Below, piece by piece: positions 35,823-45,459 of a DNA stretch of 64,000 nucleotides. The DNA comes from Pseudomonas sp. EpS/L25 (GTDB lineage Bacteria > Pseudomonadota > Gammaproteobacteria > Pseudomonadales > Pseudomonadaceae), in assembly GCF_001512295.1 (NCBI RefSeq), contig NZ_LNUP01000001.1, positions 115,651 through 179,650 on the forward strand, in the 5' to 3' direction. Position 1 is the first letter of the stretch. Each line of letters starts with the position of its first letter. The position numbers were made by a program, and so were the translations under genes. Below the pieces are notes generated by a model, which saw only the letters and a program-made list of their open reading frames with translations, was not told the DNA's origin and searched no databases.

Positions 35823-36865
35823 GGCAGTTCTCCAAGTTGGTCAGGGAAAGGTGCAGCGGCGGTGGCTGCGGGGGAAACCGGCATCAGCTCGGGAAACGGC
35901 GTTTCCAGCGCATCCGCCATGCGGTAGCCCGCACCGTCAAAGCCGACGACGCGGGCGATGCGTTCGACGCGGCGCTTGCGACCACGCCCGGCAATGTGGA
36001 TGACGACGTTGACCGCCTCGGCGATCAGCGCACGCGGCGGATTCACTGCCGCTTCGAGGATCAGTTGCTCCAAGCGCAGTAGCGCGCCCAGTGCGGAACC
36101 GGCATGGATGGTGGCGATGCCGCCGGGGTGGCCGGTGCCCCACACTTTGATGAGGTCGAGGGCTTCGCCGCCGCGCACCTCGCCGACGACCACGCGATCA
36201 GGGCGCAGGCGCATCGTGGCGCGCACCAGCTCCTGCATCGACACGACGCCAGCGCGGGTGCGCAGCGGCACATGGTCGCGGGCGGCGCATTGCAGCTCGA
36301 TGGTGTCTTCGAGCACCAGCACACGGTCGCCGGTGGCGGCGATTTCCGCGAGCAAGGCATTGGCGAGCGTGGTTTTGCCGCTGCTCGTCGCCCCGGCGAT
36401 CAGGATGTTTTGGCGCTCGCGCACGGCGCGGCGCAGGAACTCGGCCTGCCCGGTGGTCAGGATGCCATCGGCCACATAGCGATCCAGGCTGATGATGCTC
36501 ACGGCGCGCTTGCGCAGTGCGAAGGCTGGCCCCGGCGCAGCCGGCGGCAAGATGCCCTCGAACCGCTCGCCGGTTTCGGGCAGCTCGGCGGTCAGCAGCG
36601 GCCGCCCGCGATGCACCTCCGCGCCGACGTGCGCGGCCACCAGGCGGATGATGCGTTCGCCATCGTCTTCGGGCAGTTCCACGCCCAGAGGCATGCGACC
36701 CATTGAGAGCCGATCCACCCATAGGGTGCGGTCGGGGTTGAGCATGATTTCCACCACGTCCGGGTCGGCCAGCGCGGTGGCGATGACCGGCCCCATGGCC
36801 GTGCGCAGCATCTGGATGCGGCGATCCAGAGCGGCGACAGTGGATGACTTCGGTGCGGCGCTCAT
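35819..36865 (-). CDS. trbB: Conjugal transfer ATPase TrbB (VirB11-like)
   Basis: Hexameric secretion ATPase, 348 aa. Walker A is GATSSGKTT (158-166). The Asp box VLVLEDTIELQC and the Walker B/His-box region RPDRVVVGEVRGGEALD...GHPGG are present. It is the first ATPase gene after the copG-like regulator and overlaps both neighbours. Confidence 0.95.
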   Translation of the reverse strand: MSAAPKSSTVAALDRRIQMLRTAMGPVIATALADPDVVEIMLNPDRTLWVDRLSMGRMPLGVELPEDDGERIIRLVAAHVGAEVHRGRPLLTAELPETGERFEGILPPAAPGPAFALRKRAVSIISLDRYVADGILTTGQAEFLRRAVRERQNILIAGATSSGKTTLANALLAEIAATGDRVLVLEDTIELQCAARDHVPLRTRAGVVSMQELVRATMRLRPDRVVVGEVRGGEALDLIKVWGTGHPGGIATIHAGSALGALLRLEQLILEAAVNPPRALIAEAVNVVIHIAGRGRKRRVERIARVVGFDGAGYRMADALETPFPELMPVSPAATAAAPFPDQLGELP

Positions 36866-37326
36866 GACGCGCGCTCCCGCGCCTCGGCCAGCGCCGCCGC
36901 GTCATCCATCCGCATCGGGTCCGGGTGCAGCTCCTCCACCACATCGCGCACCAAGCTTCGGCCGCGCAGTAAGTGACGGCCAAGGTGCTCCACGAATTGC
37001 TCGAAGCGCGCTTTGCCCTGGGCGCGAGCCGCGTCCTGATGGGCTTCGGGAACCGGCGTGCTGACGGTCAGGAAGTAGCGGATGAACAGCGCCAGCGTTT
37101 CGATTTCGATGTTCTGGTCGCGCTCCAGGCGCTCGGCCTGCCGCGACAGGCGATCCAGCCGCTTGGCGATGGCGGCCTCGCGCTGGTCGCCGGCATCCGG
37201 CGACAGCCAGGACGCCAGGGCGGCGGCCACGATGCTGGATTTCGACACGCCTTTCTTGGCGGCCAATTCATCTAGCCGCTTGGCGTGCTCGGGCTGGATA
37301 AAGAGGTTGAGGCGGTAGTGGCTCAT
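36862..37326 (-). CDS. CopG-like ribbon-helix-helix protein
   Basis: A 154-aa protein with an N-terminal ribbon-helix-helix (YRLNLFIQPEHAKRLDELAAKKGVSKSSIVAAAL broken at about residue 37) and a helical C-terminal region. It lies between traG and trbB with 4-bp overlaps on both sides, a constant position in this ICE family. Control of the transfer operon is plausible but not shown here. Confidence 0.82.
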   Translation of the reverse strand: MSHYRLNLFIQPEHAKRLDELAAKKGVSKSSIVAAALASWLSPDAGDQREAAIAKRLDRLSRQAERLERDQNIEIETLALFIRYFLTVSTPVPEAHQDAARAQGKARFEQFVEHLGRHLLRGRSLVRDVVEELHPDPMRMDDAAALAEARERAS

Positions 37327-39323
37327 AGGTCGATTCCGTCGTTGGGGTTCAGCGATGCCAGCCGGGCCGTGCGCTGCATGGACGGGTCGAGCTGGCCGGG
37401 GAGCGGAAGCGGCAGGTCATCGTCGTCATCGAGCAGCGCCAGGTCGTTGCCCGCAGGCTGCGGCTCGAGGCTGTATTCAGCGGCTTCGGATAGCTCGGGC
37501 TGCCGGCGCGGGCCGCCGTCATCGGCGGTACCCAGGCCATCGGCGGATGTCATGACGGGTGCGGCGGGTACAGCAGGAATCGCCAGGTCGCTCCAGTCAT
37601 CAGGGCGCGCAGGCGGGGCATCGGTGTAACGCCCGGCCAACAGCACCGGCGGCGGCAGCACGCGGCGCTTGAAGTTGGCGTCGGCGTAGTAGCGCAGCTT
37701 CTTCGCCTTGATCGGCGCCACGCTGGACACCATCACCACGGCCTTGTCGGGCGGAAGCTGCATCACTTCGCCCGGCGTCAGCAGCGGGCGAGCCGTCTCC
37801 TGGCGCGACACCATCAGGTGGCCCAGCCACGGCGCGAGCCGGTGGCCGGCGTAGTTGCGTTGCGCACGCAGTTCTGTGGCGGTGCCCAGCGTTTCGGAGA
37901 TCCGTTTCGCGGTGCGTTCGTCGTTGGTGGCGAACGTCACGCGGACGTGGCAGTTGTCCAGAATCGAATGGTTCTGCCCATACGCCTTGTCGATCTGGTT
38001 GAGCGACTGCGCGATGAGGAAGCTGCGGATGCCGTAGCCCGCCATGAAGGCCAGCGCCGTCTCGAAAAAGTCGAGCCTGCCCAGCGCCGGGAACTCGTCG
38101 AGCATCAGCAGCAGCTTGTGGCGGCGCGCGATGCCGTCGCTGCCGTCGAGCGATTCGGTGAGCCGCCGGCCGATCTGGTTGAGGATCAGGCGAATGAGCG
38201 GTTTGGTGCGCGAAATGTCTGAAGGCGGCACCACCAGATACAGCGACACCGGATGTTCGGAAGCGATCAGGTCGGCGATGCGCCAGTCGCAGCGCGAGGT
38301 GACTTCGGCCACCGTGGGGTCGCGGTACAGGCCGAGGAACGACATGGCGGTGCTCAACACGCCTGAGCGTTCGTTGTCCGACTTGTTGAGCACTTCACGC
38401 GCAGCGGACGCGACAACCGGGTGCGGTGTATCGCCCAGGTGCTTCGTCTTCATCATCCGATGCAAGGTCAGCTCGAACGGGCTGGCCGGGTCGGACAGGA
38501 AGTTGGCGACGCCGCGCAACGTCTTGTCTTCGCCCGCGTAGAGCACATGCAGGATGGCCCCGACCAACAGCGCGTGCGAAGTCTTCTCCCAGTGGTTGCG
38601 TTTCTCCAATGCGCCTTCGGGATCGACCAGAATGTCGGCGATGTTCTGCACGTCGCGCACCTCATGCGCGCCGCGCCGGACTTCGAGCAGCGGGTTGTAG
38701 GCCGCCGACTTCGCATCCGTGGGGTTGAACAGCAGGCAGTGCGAGAAGCGCGAGCGCCAGCCCGCGGTGATCTTCCAGTTCTCGCCCTTGATGTCGTGGA
38801 TGACGGCGGATGCGGGCCAGGACAGCAGCGTCGGCACCACCAGGCCGATGCCCTTGCCCGAGCGCGTGGGTGCGAAGGTCAGGACGTGTTCCGGGCCTTC
38901 ATGGCGCAGATACTCGTTGCGATACTTGCCGAGGAAGACGCCGGCCGGCTGCGTCAGCCCGGCTTTGCGAATGTCATCCGCTTCGGCCCAGCGCGCCGAG
39001 CCGTAGGTCGTGACCAGCTTGGCCTGCCGCGAGCGCCACACCGACATGGCGATAGCCACCACCACCGCCAGCAAACCGCTGCCGCCTGCAATGGAACCGC
39101 CGATGTCGAAGACATGCGGCGCGTAGGCATCGAAGAAGAACCACCACTCGAACAGCCGCCAGGGGTGATAGACCGGCGTGCCGAAGAAATCGAAGCAGGG
39201 CGAGCCAAGGCGTAGTTGATAGCCCAGGGCGGCGGCTGTCCATTGTGTGGCACCCCACACACCGGCGATCATGATGCCGAACACCACGGCGATCTGCCCG
39301 AACAATACGCCCTGACCTTGCAT
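37323..39323 (-). CDS. traG: Type IV coupling protein TraG (VirD4-like)
   Basis: Inner-membrane ATPase that brings the relaxosome to the secretion channel, 666 aa. Two N-terminal membrane helices (about 8-35 and 78-97) precede Walker A APTRSGKGIG (151-160). Walker B is LLLMLDEFPALG, and SLNQIDKAYG follows. The C-terminal tail is acidic and Pro-rich. It is the first gene of the trb operon. Confidence 0.95.
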   Translation of the reverse strand: MQGQGVLFGQIAVVFGIMIAGVWGATQWTAAALGYQLRLGSPCFDFFGTPVYHPWRLFEWWFFFDAYAPHVFDIGGSIAGGSGLLAVVVAIAMSVWRSRQAKLVTTYGSARWAEADDIRKAGLTQPAGVFLGKYRNEYLRHEGPEHVLTFAPTRSGKGIGLVVPTLLSWPASAVIHDIKGENWKITAGWRSRFSHCLLFNPTDAKSAAYNPLLEVRRGAHEVRDVQNIADILVDPEGALEKRNHWEKTSHALLVGAILHVLYAGEDKTLRGVANFLSDPASPFELTLHRMMKTKHLGDTPHPVVASAAREVLNKSDNERSGVLSTAMSFLGLYRDPTVAEVTSRCDWRIADLIASEHPVSLYLVVPPSDISRTKPLIRLILNQIGRRLTESLDGSDGIARRHKLLLMLDEFPALGRLDFFETALAFMAGYGIRSFLIAQSLNQIDKAYGQNHSILDNCHVRVTFATNDERTAKRISETLGTATELRAQRNYAGHRLAPWLGHLMVSRQETARPLLTPGEVMQLPPDKAVVMVSSVAPIKAKKLRYYADANFKRRVLPPPVLLAGRYTDAPPARPDDWSDLAIPAVPAAPVMTSADGLGTADDGGPRRQPELSEAAEYSLEPQPAGNDLALLDDDDDLPLPLPGQLDPSMQRTARLASLNPNDGIDL

Positions 39324-39361
39324 GACTGGCCTCCGATTCCTGCGCTATTCCTCGCTCACAC

Positions 39362-39381
39362 GCGGCACAGGAACGTGCCGC
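39362..39381. promoter_or_regulatory. Inverted repeat upstream of traG
   Basis: GCGGCAC (39362-39368) and GTGCCGC (39375-39381) form a perfect 7-bp dyad 38 bp before the traG start. It could be an operator of the trb operon or an mRNA leader hairpin. The rest of the 231-bp gap holds no gene. Confidence 0.4.
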
Positions 39382-39474
39382 ATGGCGTGAGAATCGGTGT
39401 CGGGTCAGTGCCGGTCAAAGACCGTTTCAAGCAGGAAAGTCGAGCAAAAAGACAGAATTCGTGCGGTGGCGAGT

Positions 39475-39511
39475 CAAAGGAAAACGCCGCAAATGCGGGC
39501 GCATTGCGGCG
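39475..39511 (-). terminator. Probable terminator after the LysR-EexN pair
   Basis: A GC-rich inverted repeat (39485-39497 with 39500-39511, one bulge) is followed on the minus strand by TTTTCCTTT. It lies about 44 bp past the lipoprotein gene stop and ahead of traG. Confidence 0.6.
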
Positions 39512-39554
39512 TATCGAGCAGAGAAGAGAAGGTGATGCGGCAAGCCGCCAACAA

Positions 39555-39833
39555 TCAAAACTTGGGCGGTTCCTTCGGTGGCGTATATGGCACCTTGCCG
39601 TCGCCATAGAACCGCTTGCGCGTGGCGTCGGCCACTCGGTTGCACAGCACCTCGCCCATCACCGGGCGGTCGGTCTTGCATTGGCGGCGCAGTTCTTTGA
39701 GCCGCTCGGGGTTCGCTGCCAGTTCTTCCACTGTCGGAATGTTGGCTGCGGAATCGGAGGGTTTCTGTGGCGCTTCGGACTGGCCGCAGCCAGCCAAGAG
39801 GGACACGAAAAGGAACGGGATGATCTTCTTCAT
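39555..39833 (-). CDS. Second TrbK/EexN-like entry-exclusion lipoprotein
   Basis: A 92-aa lipoprotein with lipobox LLAGCG (cysteine at about 16). Its core LAANPERLKELRRQCKTDR...CNRVADATRKRFYG aligns with TrbK encoded at 31633-31959, so the two are paralogues. Its ATG overlaps the stop of the upstream LysR gene (ATGA), which suggests co-expression. Confidence 0.8.
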   Translation of the reverse strand: MKKIIPFLFVSLLAGCGQSEAPQKPSDSAANIPTVEELAANPERLKELRRQCKTDRPVMGEVLCNRVADATRKRFYGDGKVPYTPPKEPPKF

Positions 39834-40774
39834 GGCGTGGCTTCCTCAGGGAAGTCGGAATGAAGGCCCGGCGCGGGCCGGGCAGACTCTGGTGAGTCGA
39901 TAGCCTGCACGCGCTCGATGAAGCGAGCCAGCGTCTCCGAGGGTTCGGCATCCGGGCGCAGCAGATAGGTGGTGAGCACGGGCGAGCATCCCGCCAGCGG
40001 CCGTGCGACCACCCCTTGTTCGCGGCTGGCCGTGATGTGCGCGGCGCCTGTCAGTCCCAAGGCGAAGCCGGCCGACACCAGCGCCATCATCAGGTCACAC
40101 GTCGCCACCCGCTCGGCCACCAACGGCTCCATGTCCACCCGGCGCAGCAGCCGATCCACCTGCCGCGCATGGCCTTCGCACGCCTGCTGATCGCACAGCA
40201 CCAGCGGGTAGCGCAGCAGTTCTTGAAGCGGGATGCGTTTGTGGGCCAGCAAGGGATGCCGCGCGGGCACGGCCACCATCAGCGGATCGTTCCAGACAGG
40301 CACGGCAACGATGCCATCGCCGGCTTCATCGGCACGGGCAAAGCCCACGTCGTACAAGTCGTCGTGCAGGCCCTTGATCTGCTGCGCCAGCGGTACTTCG
40401 GTCAGGCGGATTTCGACTTCGGGTTCCTCCTGCCGGCACAGCGCCAGCAAGGCCGGCAAGCGCGATGGCGTAATGCCGTCGGAAAGGGCGATACGCAACT
40501 GGCCGTGGAAGCCGTTGGCGGCCGCCTTTACGCTGTCGCGCGCCTGCTGCAAGGCGGCGAAGACGCGCGGTACGTGATCCAGGAACAGCTTGCCGGCACG
40601 GGTCAGGCGGGTGCTGCGCGTGGTACGGGCGAACAGCACCACGCCCAGTTCTTCTTCCAGTTCCTTGATGGCGCGCGACAGCGGCGACTGCTCGATGTGC
40701 AGCTTCTCCGCCGCGCGGGCGAAGTGCAGTTCTTCGGCGACGGCCAAGAAGCAACGCAGGTGCCGTAGTTCCAT
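39830..40774 (-). CDS. LysR-family transcriptional regulator
   Basis: The start at 40774 ([18 protein letters not shown]) is typical for the family; an ATG four codons earlier is possible. The HTH covers about 16-60, and the effector domain includes GQLRIALSDGITPSRLPALL. It lies 15 bp downstream of the OYE gene and overlaps the exclusion lipoprotein gene. The first 36 codons are duplicated as a truncated copy at 43067-43174. Confidence 0.9.
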   Translation of the reverse strand: MELRHLRCFLAVAEELHFARAAEKLHIEQSPLSRAIKELEEELGVVLFARTTRSTRLTRAGKLFLDHVPRVFAALQQARDSVKAAANGFHGQLRIALSDGITPSRLPALLALCRQEEPEVEIRLTEVPLAQQIKGLHDDLYDVGFARADEAGDGIVAVPVWNDPLMVAVPARHPLLAHKRIPLQELLRYPLVLCDQQACEGHARQVDRLLRRVDMEPLVAERVATCDLMMALVSAGFALGLTGAAHITASREQGVVARPLAGCSPVLTTYLLRPDAEPSETLARFIERVQAIDSPESARPAPGLHSDFPEEATP

Positions 40775-40789
40775 ATCGCCGCCCATCCA

Positions 40790-41911
40790 TCAGAACAAGG
40801 AGCGTTCGAGAATCGCGGCGTCATAGCCGCGTAACTCATTGAAGCGCCCCTGCCGCACCTTGTCTGCCCATTGCGGATCGGCCAGCAGCGCCCGCCCAAC
40901 GGCGATCAGGTCGAATTCGCCAACGGCGACAGGGTCGACCGCGGCTTGCAGATCGGTCGGCGTGGATGATTCAGCCCCGGGCTCCTCGCCGATGGCGCCA
41001 TGCAGCCCAACGCTACCGACGGCGATGGACGGCTTGCCGGTGAGCTGGCGTGCCCAGCCGGCCAGGCTCAATGGCGAGCCAGCGAAAGCCGGTTCCTGAA
41101 AGCGCCGTGTGCTGGCATGGAAGGCATCGACGCCGGCATCAGCCAGTGGTTTCAGGATGCGCCCCAGCTCCTCGGGCGTATCGGCGATGCGTGCCGCATA
41201 GTCGCTGCGCTTGAACTGCGAGAAGCGCAGCAGCACCGGGAAGTCCGCGCTGACGGCACGGCGCACGGCCTGCACGACTTCGAGTGTCAGGCGCAGCCGC
41301 TTTTCCAATGTGCCGCCGTAAGCATCGGTTCGCGTATTGCTGCGCGCCCACAGGAAGGTATCGAGTAAAAACTCGTGCGCGGCATGAATCTCCACGCCAT
41401 CGAAGCCCAGCGCCTGGGCCTGCGCCGCAGCACGGGCATAGGATGCCACCACGTCGGCAATATCCTCGTCCGTCATCGCCTTGACCAATACCTGTCCGTT
41501 TCCGTCCCGGACTTCGACTGGCCCGAAGCCTGGCACGGACGGGTCGTGCGGCAAGCCGGGACGGCGCTCCGGCCCGCAGTGCCAGAGTTGCGGAATGATG
41601 TGTCCACCCGCCCCGTGCACGGTTTCGACCACCCGCCGCCAGCCGGCCAACGCGACGTCGCCAAAGAAATCGGGGCCATCGGGGAAAGCATTCGCGCCGG
41701 GATGGTCGATGAATATCCCTTCGGTGATGAGCAGGCCGACGCCACCTTCGGCGCGGCGTCGGTAGTAGTCGGCCACGTCCTGTCCCGGCACGCCATCGGG
41801 GGAACGTTGTCGTGTCATCGGCGCCATCACGATGCGGTTAGGCAGTCGCATGCGGCCAAGAACGAGCGGTTGGAACAAGGGAGCCACGGACGGATGCACG
41901 AAGTCGGTCAT
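40790..41911 (-). CDS. Old-yellow-enzyme-type NADH:flavin oxidoreductase
   Basis: An FMN-dependent TIM-barrel enzyme of the alkene-reductase family, 373 aa. N-terminal [18 protein letters not shown] binds flavin; the substrate-binding pair is H176/H179 in [15 protein letters not shown]. The usual catalytic Tyr two residues later is Phe181, so proton donation may differ. ATG 41911 is chosen; ATG 41923 in the same frame is possible. It is divergent from the LysR gene at 42014, its likely regulator. Substrate unknown; probably an activated alkene, quinone or nitro compound. Confidence 0.88.
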   Translation of the reverse strand: MTDFVHPSVAPLFQPLVLGRMRLPNRIVMAPMTRQRSPDGVPGQDVADYYRRRAEGGVGLLITEGIFIDHPGANAFPDGPDFFGDVALAGWRRVVETVHGAGGHIIPQLWHCGPERRPGLPHDPSVPGFGPVEVRDGNGQVLVKAMTDEDIADVVASYARAAAQAQALGFDGVEIHAAHEFLLDTFLWARSNTRTDAYGGTLEKRLRLTLEVVQAVRRAVSADFPVLLRFSQFKRSDYAARIADTPEELGRILKPLADAGVDAFHASTRRFQEPAFAGSPLSLAGWARQLTGKPSIAVGSVGLHGAIGEEPGAESSTPTDLQAAVDPVAVGEFDLIAVGRALLADPQWADKVRQGRFNELRGYDAAILERSLF

Positions 41912-41979
41912 GGGAAGCCTCATAGGGGTCAGCAGGCAAAAGCACCTGCTGTCGAGATGAGGCGATCCATGGTATTCTT

Positions 41980-42013
41980 CAAATAAATTCCGTATATTAG
42001 TGGAATCCATTGA
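41980..42013. promoter_or_regulatory. Divergent promoter/operator region between the OYE and LysR genes
   Basis: The 102-bp gap turns AT-rich. ATTCC (41987-41991) and GGAAT (42002-42006) form an inverted repeat with a 10-bp spacer, compatible with a LysR-type T-N11-A site overlapping the LysR gene's own promoter. Confidence 0.4.
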
Positions 42014-42943
42014 ATGGATATAGCTTCTCTGGACCTCAACCTGCTCAAGGCGCTGGATGCGCTGCTGGCCGAACCCAGCGTGTCCGGTGCTGCGCACCGC
42101 TTGGGCCTGAGCCAGCCGGCGACCAGCGCCGCGCTGGCGCGGTTGCGCCTTGTGCTGGGCGACCCGCTGTTGGTGCGGCGTGGCAATGCGATGGTTCGCA
42201 CGGCGCGCGCCGAGGAACTCAAACCCCGCATCTCGGCATTGCTCGATGAAATCGCCCGCACCTTCGCGCCTGTCGATGCGTTCGATCCCGTCACCAGCAC
42301 GCGCCGTTTCCGCATCCTGGCCAACGACTACGCGACGCTGGTGCTGCTGACGCCGTTGGCAGCCTGCCTGCGCCAGCGCGCGCCGGGCATCGTGCTGGAA
42401 ATCCTGCCGTTCGATCGCCGTTTCGAGGAACGCTTCGCTGCTCACGAAGCCGATCTGGCGGTAGGGGATGCCGACAGCCTGCGCGGCTATCGCCATGTGC
42501 AGCGGCTGTTCACCGAGCACTATCTGTCGCTGGTGCACGCCGGCCATCCGCGCCTGGGCTGTGGCAGGGTCACGCTGGATGCCTTTCTGGCCGAGGACCA
42601 CGCGCTGGTGTCCAACCGGGGATGCGTGCCGGGCGTGGTGGACAAACCGCTGGCGGCGCTCGGCCGCAGCCGCCGTATCGTGCTGACCTTCCCGCATTTC
42701 CTGGTGGCGCCGGCCGTGGTTGCGCGTACCGATCTGGTCATGACCGTGCCCGAGTGCATCGCCCGCGGCTATGCCGAAAGCCATGCGCTGCGGCTGTTCA
42801 AGCCGCCCGTGGACGTGGCGCCGTTCGACGTGGTCTTTGCATGGCCAGCACGCAGCGTTGCCGATCCGGCCATGCAATGGATGCGGCGGCAGGTCGAGGA
42901 CACGGCGCAGGTGTTGCGGCAGCAGTGCCTGAGCAAGCATTGA
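42014..42943 (+). CDS. LysR-family transcriptional regulator
   Basis: A 309-aa regulator of the NodD/PnbR-like subgroup ([23 protein letters not shown] about 20-65 with [21 protein letters not shown]). The C-terminal domain is a normal effector-binding fold. Its divergent position implies control of the OYE gene. Confidence 0.9.
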   Translation: MDIASLDLNLLKALDALLAEPSVSGAAHRLGLSQPATSAALARLRLVLGDPLLVRRGNAMVRTARAEELKPRISALLDEIARTFAPVDAFDPVTSTRRFRILANDYATLVLLTPLAACLRQRAPGIVLEILPFDRRFEERFAAHEADLAVGDADSLRGYRHVQRLFTEHYLSLVHAGHPRLGCGRVTLDAFLAEDHALVSNRGCVPGVVDKPLAALGRSRRIVLTFPHFLVAPAVVARTDLVMTVPECIARGYAESHALRLFKPPVDVAPFDVVFAWPARSVADPAMQWMRRQVEDTAQVLRQQCLSKH

Positions 42944-43066
42944 GTTCAGGAACCGGCGTTGCCATTTCCTTGCCAATCGCATACGCCTGTCCCGCGCCAG
43001 GTCAGCGAACGCATGGAGTTTCTTGCCTAACAGTGGCGGCAGGCACCTTGGGAAATCTAGCAAACT

Positions 43067-43174
43067 AATGGCGCGCGATAGCGGCAACTGCTCGATGTAC
43101 AGCCGCTCGGCAGCACGGGCGAAGTGCAGTTCTTCGGCGACGGCCAGAAAGTAGCGAAGATGGCGAAGTTCCAT
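43067..43174 (-). pseudogene. Truncated LysR gene: N-terminal HTH only
   Basis: Thirty-six codons starting [18 protein letters not shown] match the beginning of the LysR gene at 39830-40774 at protein and DNA level, up to the residues LSRAI. After that the frame runs into unrelated sequence antisense to the neighbouring LysR. No effector domain remains. It is probably a scar of cargo insertion or recombination. Confidence 0.75.
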
Positions 43175-43200
43175 AGATAGCTGCCTCGTCCGCCGCTAAC

Positions 43201-44217
43201 TCATGCGTCCAGGTCCGTCGCCCGCTCCGGGGCGATGCGGTTGACCAGCACCATGCCGACGGTCGTCCACCATTCGCCGGCCGTCGCGTCCGTCATCCGC
43301 GCTTCGTCCTCGGCGATTGCCTTGTATTCCGGGCTACGCAGGAAGTCCTCTAGATCGTTCACGCTGACGAAATTCATCAGCGTCACGCCGTCGATGGTGC
43401 TTGCCTGTGGGTGGTATAGCGGCTGACCCGGCTCGGTTGGCCCGATGTTGTGAAGCTGCACGTAGCGTCGCGCCCAGTCCTTGGACTGCGCTGTGGCTAG
43501 CGGCGCATGATCCTGCAGCCACCACTGCTGGAAGGCGTCGCGGCTGACCGTTGGATTGCGCACGTGGAGCTTGACCAGCGTGATGGCCTCATTACCCGTG
43601 TCGCTCGGCACGATGACGTACTGGCGCGACAGTACCGGCGCAATGTCGCGGAAGATCGCCTGGTCTTCGGGCAGGATTTTCTGGCGCACGCGGTCATTGC
43701 CCAGCACCACGGCGATGTCCTCGGAACTGGCGAAATTCAGGTAGGCAATACCGTCCCAGCGCGGCCGCCGGTAGGGTTCGACATGGCCGACAACGGTGGG
43801 CCACAAGCGGCCTTGGTCATCGACCGGCGCGCGGTACGGCGGTGCATCGGTGTTGGTCGGTGCTGGCGCGAAGCGGTGCAACTGGTCGTAGCGCAGCAGC
43901 CGTTCCAGGGTACGGTCGTCCGCTTCCTCGGCGTGGATGAAACGCACGCCATGCACCTTGCGCCAATACTCGCCCCAATGCTCGAAGCTGAGATTCGGAT
44001 TGCCCTCAAAGGCATTGGCTGACGGCTCTGCCGCCGGGTCGGCGATGACGTTCCCGGCATGATCGAGCATGTGCCCTGCGGCGCGTCGGCGCTCGGTCAA
44101 CGGCGTGTTGTCGGCCCGTGAAAGCAGAGAGCACAACACGGTGAGCGGCCGGTCGCTGCCGGGTTGGGGTTGCAGATAGGGAGCGCGGAAAAGTCGTTCC
44201 TCGACAGTCTTAGTCAT
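43201..44217 (-). CDS. EthD-like, two-domain dimeric alpha-beta barrel protein
   Basis: A 338-aa cytoplasmic protein with two related EthD-type halves: one around EHWGEYWRKVHGVRFIHAEE and one around FQQWWLQDHAPLATAQS. EthD proteins accompany degradative or efflux genes and their chemistry is often unknown. The ATG overlaps the end of the MFS gene by 8 bp, so the two form an operon. Confidence 0.75.
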   Translation of the reverse strand: MTKTVEERLFRAPYLQPQPGSDRPLTVLCSLLSRADNTPLTERRRAAGHMLDHAGNVIADPAAEPSANAFEGNPNLSFEHWGEYWRKVHGVRFIHAEEADDRTLERLLRYDQLHRFAPAPTNTDAPPYRAPVDDQGRLWPTVVGHVEPYRRPRWDGIAYLNFASSEDIAVVLGNDRVRQKILPEDQAIFRDIAPVLSRQYVIVPSDTGNEAITLVKLHVRNPTVSRDAFQQWWLQDHAPLATAQSKDWARRYVQLHNIGPTEPGQPLYHPQASTIDGVTLMNFVSVNDLEDFLRSPEYKAIAEDEARMTDATAGEWWTTVGMVLVNRIAPERATDLDA

Positions 44218-45406
44218 GGGGTTGTTCTCCAGGGGGCGGGTTAAGAAAAGACACGGCCAGCGCCGCCATTCCTGCCGCCGCGGCAAAACCGTAGAGACCG
44301 AGCGTGCCCGCGCTCGCCCATGCGGCGCTGCCTATGGCAGCACCGGCCGCGACGCCGACCATGGCGCCGGTCATCAGCAGACCGTTGAGACGGCTGCGAG
44401 CCTGCGGGTCCAGCCCGTTGACGACGGTTTGGTGCGAAACGAGCGCCGCCATCACGCCCAGGTCGAAGACCACGGCGCCGACCGCCAAACTCAAGAGACT
44501 AGACGGCAGGATTTCCATGCCGAGGAACGCCACGATCACCAGCGCACATCCGAGGCGGATGGCGGGCAGCGGCCCACGGCGGTCATTGAGGCGGCCGAAC
44601 CAAGGTGCAGCCAGTGCGCCAGCCGCGCCAGCGATGCCGTAGGTGCCTGCCACGCCGGCCCCCAGATGGAATGGCGGTGCCGCCAGCACCAGGGCCAGCG
44701 TGGACCAGAACGCGCCCAAGGTAGACGCGAGCAGCGCCTGCGACACCACGGCCAGTCGCAGCGTGCGGTGCTGCCGCCAGAACGTCCACAAGCTGGCGAT
44801 CAGGGCGCCGTAGCGGCTGCGGCTGGCAGGCGGCAGGTTCGGCACAGTGCGCCAGGCTATCACCATCACCCCCAGCATCAGGCCGGCTGCCAGGAACTGC
44901 ATGGCTCGCCAGCCCAAGGACTCGGCGACCCAGCCGCCCAGGGTGCGGGACAGCAGGATGCCGGTGAGCAATCCGGTCGTGACCGTGCCCACGGTGCGTC
45001 CCCGCTGTTCGTCGGGAGAAAGTTGCGCGGCGATCGGTACGAAATCCTGGCCGATGCTGCCCAGCAGGCCAACGGCGACGCTGGCGATGAGCAGCCAACC
45101 AAGGCCGGGCGAGATGCCTGCCGCCAGCAAGGCCAGCACCAGCAGCACCGCTTTGACCAGAATCAGCCGCCGTCGCGGCACCACGTCTCCGAGTGGAGCC
45201 AGCAACAGCATGCCTAAGGCGTAGCCGATCTGTGTCAGGGTCGGCACCCAGCCGACGCGTTCCGGGCTGGCGCTGAACTCGGCCTGCACCAGGGACAGAC
45301 CGGGTTGCAGGTAATAGACATTCGCGACACCCAGCCCGGCACAGGTTGCCAGCAGCAGCAACGCGCCATTTTGGCGACATGCGGACGTAACGGCCGGTGG
45401 CGGCAT
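44210..45406 (-). CDS. MFS transporter
   Basis: Twelve predicted membrane helices, 398 aa. The loop GDVVPRRRLILVK between helices 2 and 3 is the MFS signature. It is probably a drug or metabolite exporter of the AraJ/YnfM type. It is divergent from the LysR gene at 45535 across a palindromic intergenic region, and co-transcribed with the EthD-like gene. Confidence 0.88.
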   Translation of the reverse strand: MPPPAVTSACRQNGALLLLATCAGLGVANVYYLQPGLSLVQAEFSASPERVGWVPTLTQIGYALGMLLLAPLGDVVPRRRLILVKAVLLVLALLAAGISPGLGWLLIASVAVGLLGSIGQDFVPIAAQLSPDEQRGRTVGTVTTGLLTGILLSRTLGGWVAESLGWRAMQFLAAGLMLGVMVIAWRTVPNLPPASRSRYGALIASLWTFWRQHRTLRLAVVSQALLASTLGAFWSTLALVLAAPPFHLGAGVAGTYGIAGAAGALAAPWFGRLNDRRGPLPAIRLGCALVIVAFLGMEILPSSLLSLAVGAVVFDLGVMAALVSHQTVVNGLDPQARSRLNGLLMTGAMVGVAAGAAIGSAAWASAGTLGLYGFAAAAGMAALAVSFLNPPPGEQPHD

Positions 45407-45459
45407 CAGACCCTCGCAGAAAGATCGACAGCCCGAACAGGCTGTTCTAGCAAAGAGTT

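Noticed and set aside
40790-43174. A 794-codon open frame joining a LysR HTH to the OYE domain
   Set aside because: Between the two parts it is antisense to the intact LysR gene at 42014-42943 and has no homology; it is a chance read-through of a LysR remnant into the OYE gene.
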